A DNA stretch of 64,000 nt. Source: Actinostola sp. cb2023 (taxonomy: Eukaryota; Cnidaria; Anthozoa; Actiniaria; Actinostolidae). Position numbers and translations under genes: made by a program. The stretch is from positions 1 through 64,000 of the forward strand of contig JAUJYZ010000007.1 of assembly GCA_033675265.1 (NCBI GenBank), written 5' to 3'. The notes under the pieces are model-generated. The model had not been told where the DNA came from. It did no database searches and saw nothing but the letters and a program-made list of their open reading frames with translations. Shown one piece after another: positions 52,163 through 64,000 of this stretch. The stretch's first letter is position 1. Each line of letters starts with the position of its first letter.

Positions 52163-53920
52163 ATACCGTATTTTCTCGATTAAGCGGCCTGGGCGGTGCG
52201 GTTATTTCAAATTTTGTGGTAAAGGGGGGCGCTTAAACGAGAGGGGGGGGCGCTTAAACGTGATTTGAACTCGGAAACATAACTTTACTACTACGGTGCA
52301 GCATATGGGTATTTTGTCTGTGCATGCGCCAACACAGCATTGACCAGTGACGTCTGAACCATTTTACAGCTCGATAGCTCATTTTAAGGATATTTTGTAG
52401 GAGATCTACGCGTTTCTAAAGTTTAAACGTCATGAAAATGTACTCATTTTTAAAGACGATAAACAACACTTCTTCCCCTGGGTATATCTTTGGCCGCTGT
52501 TACTTCTTTTGATGGCGAGATATTTTACATTGAAATGCGACTGTGGTGTTTGGAGTTGGATGTTCAGCGTTAATTATTTCTACAATTAATCAAGTATTCT
52601 ACAGCACTGGATTAACGCTTGGTAATTGTGATGAAAGTAAACTTTTAGAATTTTAATGAAATGGTCTTTCAGGTGGACGCGATTTCGACTGAGCTATGGC
52701 CCGGTGAATATGTAGAAGTGTTCAATTTAGGTCGAACTTTAACGAGATATTTCTTGAAATTTTTACCGACCCCCAAGTTGGAGATAATTACCACAGCATT
52801 CATTCCTTTATATAATTTCAGTTTTTATAGAGAATGGGGCTTCAAAAAATGTATAGCTGTCAGATTCAATAGATTCTTCTCACCCTATACTCGGTGTAAT
52901 GGCGGAATTGATGTTTTGTGTTACTTCTCGAAGCCATGGTTCTATCATATCTTCGTCTATTTCCTTATTCTAAGTCTTTGAAAGTATAAATGACAGAACA
53001 GACTTTGCAGAAAAATTAGTTGTTATAAGAAAATTAAAACTTGTTTCCACTGTTTTGCATTGCAATAGTTTTGCTTACCATTTACGGGACTCGCGACGAG
53101 CAGAAATGTGGACTCCAAGCATTCAACTAGTCAAATTATCTTTCGATTTCAGTACCGACCCCCAAGCTACTTAATGTTACGGAGGCGAAGATTATTCAAT
53201 AGTCATTCCATTCATCACAATAAATGACTTTCAAAAAATGTATAGCTCCTGCTATGAATGTTCAAAGTGCAGGGCGACCCTAAAACGCGGAATGACGGAA
53301 AGACGGAAAGACGGAATGACGGAAAATCCTAAAACGCGGAATGACGGAAAATCGCCGGGCGACCCTAAAACGCGGAATGACGGAAAATCCTACAACGCGG
53401 AATGACATAAAATCAAAGTGCATGTATATACGGCGAAGACGGCAGCCAGTATCAGTTTAGCTTGTCATGTTTGGACCTCCCTCACCTTGCAATATTCAAC
53501 TCATAATACATCGTAAATACTGGTTATGACAACTGCAGCATGCCTTCAGCACTGATGACATAGAATCCATCATTTTAGAGTTGCATATGTTCATATAGAC
53601 AAGTTAATAAATAAATATATGAGAAAGAACTTCGCCATCTTGTTTGTTATTCCTGGTATTTAAATTAGCGCGGGATGGCGCGGGATGGCGCGGGATATAT
53701 GCGCGTGTCAGAGGGTCTTTGTGTTCATGTTGGCATTTCACGCATGCGCAGACAAAATGCCCATGTGCTCTACGGTGAACATGCCGTAACCGTGTAATAA
53801 AGCGCAAGATGTATGCCATATTCTGTAATCTCTTACTGACCATATTTCTTAGGGGCGGGGGCCCATAATCGAGGGGGGCGCTTAATCGAGGGTGGGCGCT
53901 TAATCGAGGAAATAGGGTAT
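52163..53920. mobile_element. 1.76-kb TIR element with TCTCGATTAAGCG termini
   Basis: ATACCGTATTTTCTCGATTA at the left is mirrored by TAATCGAGGAAATAGGGTAT at the right. Subterminal GGGGGGGCGCTTAAACG (left) and GAGGGGGGCGCTTAATCG (right) words repeat the terminal motif. A 106-codon frame at 52661-52981 shows no domain I recognise. It is probably non-autonomous and carries a small tandem repeat at 53280-53410. Confidence 0.75.
53280..53415. repeat. Tandem repeat of AAAACGCGGAATGACGGA units
   Basis: CCTAAAACGCGGAATGACGG recurs four to five times with spacing of about 25-60 bases, with internal AAGACGGAAAGACGGAATG slippage. It lies within the element at 52163-53920. Three GGCGCGGGAT words follow at 53672-53697. 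Confidence 0.85.
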
Positions 53921-54181
53921 CATGTTTTATTTTTAGAAAACTATTCCCACCAAATCCACCAAGATCAAATACATTGATATGTAATTCCCACGAGCTCTGA
54001 AATGGAAATGTTACGTCAGCTACTTCTTTTCACAATTTTTTTTAGGAAGCGTGCGTCGTTTTATTTACATCAATACATATCTACGAGTTCGAGGTTTCTA
54101 TGAGGCAATAGTCAACGAGGTGCGTAGCGCCGAGTTGACTATCCTCATGGAAAACGAGAACGAGTAGTCTAATTGTTTTAG

Positions 54182-54377
54182 CATAAACCATCCAGTAGGT
54201 CAGAAAAAAATGACAGAAACAAGCAACAGACAATAATTATTCGAGAAACTCCTCTGAAACATTAGCAAAACCTCGACGACGAAGCCGCCATTTTGTTTGT
54301 TTACCTCTACTCGGGAGACCACTAGTAGCGAACCAATCAGATTGCAGGATTTGCGATAGACCACTGGATGGTTTATT
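54182..54377. mobile_element. 196-bp MITE with ATAAACCATCCAGT termini
   Basis: ATAAACCATCCAGTAGGTC at the left and GACCACTGGATGGTTTATT at the right are inverted repeats with one mismatch plus one gap. No coding capacity. Confidence 0.75.
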
Positions 54378-55714
54378 CTAACAAGCGATAGCTCTCGCTT
54401 GAGCAATTTTGCTGCGGTATCAATAGTACTGGTTGCCTAGGTTCATTTAAAACTACTTTGATCGCATTTAAACCTTGGTTTGTGACATTTAGCCAATTAG
54501 TATTTTACTGACGCATAAATTATCGGTCCACGACACCAAACACGTCAGAACGGGACCGCTGTCAGGTGATATCACTAGATTGCCTCGATTACCATCGAAG
54601 AATAATTCGTTTGAAACGAACAGCTGTTAATGGAGCAAGAAGAAGGTATAGTAATATGGATGTAGATTGGCTTGCGGATGCAGTGCTTGCTGTTTGTGTC
54701 TTACACATATATTTCAGTTGGGACGTTAATTTGACGTCTTATATTGTCCTCTTATGGCCATCATCACTGTTAATCCTAAAACGTAGCTAAAAACCTCGCA
54801 CAAGTTCACAATATTATTATCATCGCAAAAATTAATAGAACTGTCAATGAACGTACGTCGTGAAATACACGCGAGAACACAAGATTTCTACCCATTTTTA
54901 AGAACAGTTTTTTGGCGTCGTAAAAGTGGGAAACATCGAAACTCGACATCTCGCATTACTTATTTTGTCTCTAAATTTACTTGGTATACGGGATAATTAT
55001 ATTATAGAGCAGTCTTATCTATCAGACAAGGTCATTGGTATAGAAGCAAACACTGCCCTTTCGGGCGATACAACTCTTCACTGGTAACGCAATAGACTAT
55101 ACTGACAGTCGCAGGGAACATATCCGGTACTATTAGTCATTATTCGCAAAAATATCTTCTTCTTTTTATGATGTTGTTAGTTGTGTAGATTATGCAAGAA
55201 AATACAGGAGGAATGTAAAAACCCGTGTGGTTTTGACTGACATTCTTACGATTTGAGTCAAGGTTTCTATGACCACCAGCACCGAGTAATCCACTCCTTC
55301 TTTTTAATATCAGGTAGAAAAAGCAAAGTTGTGGTTAATAATTGTGTTGACTTTTAGAAAGTAGTAATAAGATCGTCTTTTTTAAATATTTTTAAATATA
55401 TTTTTGAATTTTATTTTTTGAAATTGAAATGACCCTGGGGCCAATCTGCGCCATGGTCACTGGTTCAAGTCAATCTCATGAATAATCAAGGTACAAAATG
55501 TCCTGCTTGGGCTCCCTGTGGTCTGATTTGAAAATGTTGAAAAACGTACGAAATCGAAAACGTGTAAATAAATATTTGCAATTTGTCATTTATTAAATGT
55601 AGTAATAGTTGTGATTAGAGGGTTGAGGGACACTCGGGAGCATAATTTTTGGTGAAATTTGCTTGCAGTTTGGGCTGGTAGTTTAGTTGTACGGGGGGTC
55701 ACTAAGGGTATTTT
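54378..55714. other. Intergenic, no gene seen
   Basis: No domain-bearing frame. A short frame at 54566-54790 includes a hydrophobic C-terminus but has no recognisable homology. Confidence 0.35.
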
Positions 55715-56037
55715 TGGGTAGGGGTGTGCCGCGGACATCTCAAAACCCTGACCCTATCCCAGACCTAAAATTTTGATTTTCCATACCCTATCCCAGACTA
55801 AAGCTTTAAAATGTACACCCTATCCCAGACTAAAGCTTAAAACTGTATACCCTATCCAGATTAAAAGCGTGCTAAAGGGATATGTAAATTGATAGCGACT
55901 GATAGTGGCGTTATTGCGGAAACCATACCCTATACCAGACCAAAACGTACCCGATCCCAGCCTAAAAAGGCAAAAAACGATACCCTACCCCAGACCTGGG
56001 AGCTCAAAAACCATACCCTATCCCGCGGCACATACCC
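55715..56037. mobile_element. Inverted-repeat element built of CCCTATCCCAGAC words (copy 1 of family)
   Basis: GGGTAGGGGTGTGCCGCGG and CCGCGGCACATACCC form the ends. The interior is a degenerate tandem repeat of ACCCTATCCCAGACTAAAG. A 15-base C run follows at about 56059. The terminal TGTGCCGCGG/CCGCGGCACA resembles the ends of the element at 56814-57174. Confidence 0.6.
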
Positions 56038-56813
56038 GTATAGCGTATATAGGGGAGTACCCCCCCCCCCCCCCCCCGGGGGTATATGACGCCATCATGT
56101 ACCAAATATCGTTGTCCGGGCGGTCCGGGCCGAAAGCAACAAGCAAGAAGCTGACGACCGCAAAGGACTTTGGGAATCTCCTAATTAATTAATTTATCCG
56201 TGGTACTTGAGAAGTTATCCCTACGAGCGTTGAATAGCAATCATTTGGAACTATTCGGCCATTTGAAAATGCATGTTGTCAAAATGTCTACGGATAAATA
56301 AATGAATAAGGAGAAAGTTCCAATGCCCTTCGCGGTCGTCAGCTTCTTGCTTGTTGCTTTCGGCGGGGACAACGATTTTTGGAATAGGTGTATATCCCGA
56401 TCGTAAGTTCCCAGTATTGACTGACTAAATTTATCAAATAATAACCATTGTTCATAGTCAGACTAATATGCCTGATTGCTCTCCCATTGTTTTTAAAGCA
56501 TTACGTGGTTAACACTATCATTTTCCAATAATTGAACTAGAACCTATGCTAACCATCATTGCCTGGATTAGCTTGCTATTAGGCAATAAATTATTACTGA
56601 TTTAAAAAGAGGAGGGGTGCAGATTTATGCACAGGTTACATGCATCATCGCATCCAAGGACACAGCAGGGAATGAGCATACTCTCTAGATCTAGAAATGA
56701 CATTTTTCCAACTAACGATCAATCTTTCCAGAACAGATTTCCAAGGACGTTTGCTATGCCTTGCCTTTGGGCCTACTGCTAGCTCAGTTCATTCGGTATC
56801 AAAAATGCCTAGG

Positions 56814-57174
56814 TATGTGCGGCGAGATGTTCAGACCTGGACCCTGTTTTTGGAATTTGTCACTCGAAAACCTGGATTTACGAATTTCCCAAATAAAAAA
56901 ACCTGGATTTACGAATTTTTATTGACGATCTGATACGATGCATTCGTCAGGATATTTTGCCAGAATAACTCTCTAACACCTTTACGTCTGACTGACGCCA
57001 TTATTATTGTTCATGCGGAGTTTTACTGAAACGCCGATACCACATTATGCAAATTATTAAAAATTAATAAATGTTTTTTAGGCTATAACCTGGATTAATG
57101 ATTTTTATGCGTTCATTTTACCTGGATTAGAGAATAAAATGGCCCAAAACCTGGACCCTGTACCGCCGCACATA
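56814..57174. mobile_element. Inverted-repeat element built of ACCTGGA words (copy 2 of family)
   Basis: TATGTGCGGCG at the left pairs with CGCCGCACATA at the right. Next to the ends CAGACCTGGACCCTGT and AAACCTGGACCCTGT occur in direct orientation, and ACCTGGATT recurs inside. Non-coding. Confidence 0.65.
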
Positions 57175-58140
57175 TATATCATGTAATTATTGGGAGTACC
57201 AATCCACCTACCCCCCCGCCACCCGGGGTATCACTGCAAAGAAAATCACGTACTCGTGGTCACGTACTCACCTGACTTGCGTCACGACATTTGCATAAAT
57301 TGAGTAATAGGACTGCGTAACATTGAAACACCCGTAGTACCAATATTCATCTCTGAGAATTCACATGTTCCAAAACGAAAGCAGACACGTCAGTGAACAC
57401 ATCTGATCTGAAATGAACGGACAGCCAGAAAGTATGTATAATTTAGTACAACTTCTTGACTCACTAGTTTTGTGTTCCTTTGGCGGGGTTTTAATACTAC
57501 GAATCTCGACTGAATGATCGTCGATCTACTATTTTACACGGCTATACTTGAGTTCATTATTTTGATGTTTGGTGGGAGTTGCAGTTTAATATTGTTTTAG
57601 CCTTTATAGTACACGATCAAGCAACCTAGTCGATCAAGAGTTATACTACACACCGCAAATGCGGAAACGTATTACATAACTGTCGACGATCGTAGTTCAT
57701 TGAAGTTCGAAACACCTGGAAAAATATTTGTTTTTTTTCTGCATTTTGTAAAATGTACATGTAAGAATTCACCAATATTGTTTTGGCTTGATCTTTCTTC
57801 AACTCCTTGCTATAATACAATTTAAAAGTTTGTTTACGGTATTTCATTTCATAAATACTGTATTACATGTCGCAAGGTCTTCGTTTCCACTTCGGAAAGT
57901 GATCGGAATCATAAACAGTGCATATATGGATGAAAATCAGCAGGGGGTAGGGGTTAGTAATATTTTCTCTTAATCTCAATTCACTTCAAATTCAACGTTC
58001 GTAAAATTCTATCATTAATTCCACATGTTTCTATTTAAGTAAATATCTCAACGTTTTATTTGTTTTTTATTTTGTTGAGTTTTGGAAGTTCAAGGATTAT
58101 TTTTCTAAATGTTAACCCAAGGGTACCCGGGGTGGTAATT
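57175..58140. other. Intergenic, upstream of alanine aminotransferase; no gene seen
   Basis: No supported coding sequence. Presumably includes distal promoter of the next gene. Confidence 0.35.
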
Positions 58141-58328
58141 ACGTTATGGCGGCGATTGCAAGGTTCGGTGCGCGCGCGCGGCTCGCGCAGTCGCTACAGC
58201 GAAAACAGCGGGCCAGTCGACAGTTGATAGAAGGCCACCATGTCTTCTTCAGGTATTGCTTTGTGAATACAGGCATATTTGGGTGGATTTTTAGTCAGCC
58301 AGTTCCCCAGTAACGAGCCAAAGCAGCC
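58141..58328 (+). promoter_or_regulatory. 5-prime region of the ALT gene with upstream ATGs
   Basis: The region turns GC-rich (GGTGCGCGCGCGCGGCTCGC). It contains an ATG at 58146, opening a 55-codon frame with a basic, Ala/Arg/Gln-rich start (MAAIARFGARARLAQSLQRK). It also has an ATG at 58240 in an ideal GGCCACCATGT context, whose frame reaches a good splice donor (TTCTTCAG|GTATTG at 58252/58253) after four codons. Either could be an alternative first exon or an upstream ORF of the ALT mRNA. Neither is joined in phase to the ALT exon 2 by simple splicing. Confidence 0.4.
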
Positions 58329-62830
<4,502 letters not shown>

Positions 62831-63068
62831 GTAAGTAAACTATGCACAACAGTGCGGCACCAAAAAGTATGAACAACTGTAATTCTATCCGAGAGGAATG
62901 CAAAGAGTTAGACGATCTATTATTCTGACGATGTCTTGTCTGTTTGATACACACAAATTCTCACACCGACAGTATAATAATATATTCTTGTACTCTCCCT
63001 GTTCATTGTCTCTGATGATGCTGTAGAATGGCGAGGGGTTACTTAGACATCTAATAATCGACTGAGAG

Positions 63069-63290
63069 GCAGCATGGCCGAGTGGTCACGGCTGGCATCT
63101 ACATGTAGTAACGCCGGTGACTCCGTGTTCGAGTCGCCAGTCGGTCGATCGGGGTGATTTCTTGAAATGCGGTTATTCCGTGTTGCACGTCATCACCCTT
63201 CGGCTATGTTTGTAATATAGCCAACTGGTCAGCCTCTCTGCCAGTTGGGTTTTTTAACCTGTTTACGTTTACTTATTCTGTTAATAGTGT
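63069..63290 (+). mobile_element. tRNA-derived SINE
   Basis: GGCAGCATGGCCGAGTGGTC contains a pol III A box (TGGCCGAGTGG, 63077-63087), and GTTCGAGTC (63129-63137) is a good B box about 50 bases later. The head resembles a Leu/Ser-type tRNA. A tRNA-unrelated body follows (CTTGAAATGCGGTTATTCCG, GCCTCTCTGCCAGTTGGGTT), so this is a SINE rather than a tRNA gene. The 3-prime limit is approximate. It lies in ALT intron 3, in the sense orientation. Confidence 0.75.
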
Positions 63291-64000
63291 CCCCAATTAG
63301 CAGCAATGCTAGATATCAAATGACACTTAGATAAAGTTATTTTTTTTATTTTTTATTTTAGTATCAGGCCACATTTATATCCTTTCTAACTATATTTGGT
63401 TTAACCCTTTGACACCCTTTGACACCCAGAGATTTTTGAGTTTTTTAGCGATTTTCTGGACCTAATCACGTCATAGGAAATTTCGATTCCATATAAGGGG
63501 TTTCCATGGAAATCTTGATAGTTCTGAATGCCTGTGGGCTCGCGTCTTCACGTGTGCTGCCTTTCTTCTTGGGAGCTCGTAGGGGCTAGTAGTAATCACT
63601 ACTCGAAGAGGCCAATTTTGCATTTTTAGAGTGTTTATAGCCATTATTCACCACAGAAGCCCCCAGGACAGCATCATTAAGCTTGACTGGTGTGGTAGAG
63701 ACCGTTCTCCTGGAAGAACTCAGGAGGAAGATACGAATTCACGAACACATTTCGGCAGCTCGTTAAGATTTTCCAAAATGGCGGACTCAAAGTGAAATCG
63801 TCTCTCTGGTCTTTCTGTGGTGGATTCCAGGGCCTACAAAGGCATTTTTGGCGACTTTGAACTTGAAAAGAATGCAACCGGTGCAATATTTTGCCTGTAG
63901 GACCGAGTGGCTCGACACTCTATAAAACTCTAAAAAAAGGAAATGGCGGGATACTTTCTGTGGAAAATTCCCGGATGTTCCCGGCATCCTTTTCGGGCGT
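63291..64000. other. ALT intron 3, right part; no feature seen
   Basis: No further exon of the aminotransferase is recognisable before the window ends. There is a small TTTGACACCC doubling near 63405. Confidence 0.4.

Overview
The window looks like nuclear DNA of an animal, and most probably a cnidarian (stony coral or sea anemone type). The reasons are spliceosomal genes with short GT-AG exons, single-exon TRIM-NHL and rhodopsin-like receptor genes, compact intergenic spaces, and a very high load of small inverted-repeat elements, minisatellites and LINE tails. The phylum is my inference; no rRNA or mitochondrial marker is present. There is no operon logic here: each gene appears to have its own promoter.

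Layout. An RBM12/RBM12B-like RNA-binding protein gene (minus strand, single coding exon, 1959-3569) lies head to head with a 6-phosphogluconolactonase gene (plus, single exon, 3892-4647) across a 322-bp shared promoter. An intergenic stretch crowded with foldback elements follows. Next comes CHMP4/SNF7, the ESCRT-III subunit (minus, five exons, 8195-11882). From 12.3 to 23.5 kb is a repeat field: a LINE 3-prime end, a 284-bp tandem array, a lone 217-codon unknown gene (15301-15954, minus), a 53-bp satellite and a tandem duplication. A complete 14-exon HEATR3/Syo1-like gene runs from 23538 to 34963 (plus), and its introns hold a CAGT array, a 45-bp-arm palindrome and a 1.8-kb minisatellite. A class-A GPCR (minus, 36726-37772) is flanked by two direct copies of a ~350-bp segment. 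A 1.7-kb terminal-inverted-repeat transposon bounded by TTAA follows, then a second unknown gene (42625-43233, plus) that is paralogous to the one at 15.3 kb. A TRIM-NHL gene (minus, 46520-48673) is followed by nested transposon copies (49.4-54.4 kb) and more small elements. The window ends inside an alanine aminotransferase gene (plus, first three exons 58329-62830); its second intron carries a ~290-bp pure ATT array and its third a tRNA-derived SINE.

The recognised genes are housekeeping (pentose phosphate pathway, ESCRT, 5S RNP import, RNA binding, transamination) or signalling/ubiquitin-type (GPCR, TRIM-NHL); nothing suggests they form one pathway. The best candidate for something undescribed is the pair of paralogous, single-exon, ~200-residue proteins sharing an N-terminal YSRY motif, a WCRC motif and a C-terminal C-x2-C helix. 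The clearest mobile-DNA observations are a hAT-like element with a perfect 8-bp target duplication splitting a 21-bp minisatellite, a filled/empty site pair that exposes a LINE insertion, and a foldback element whose right arm is split by the ATT array.
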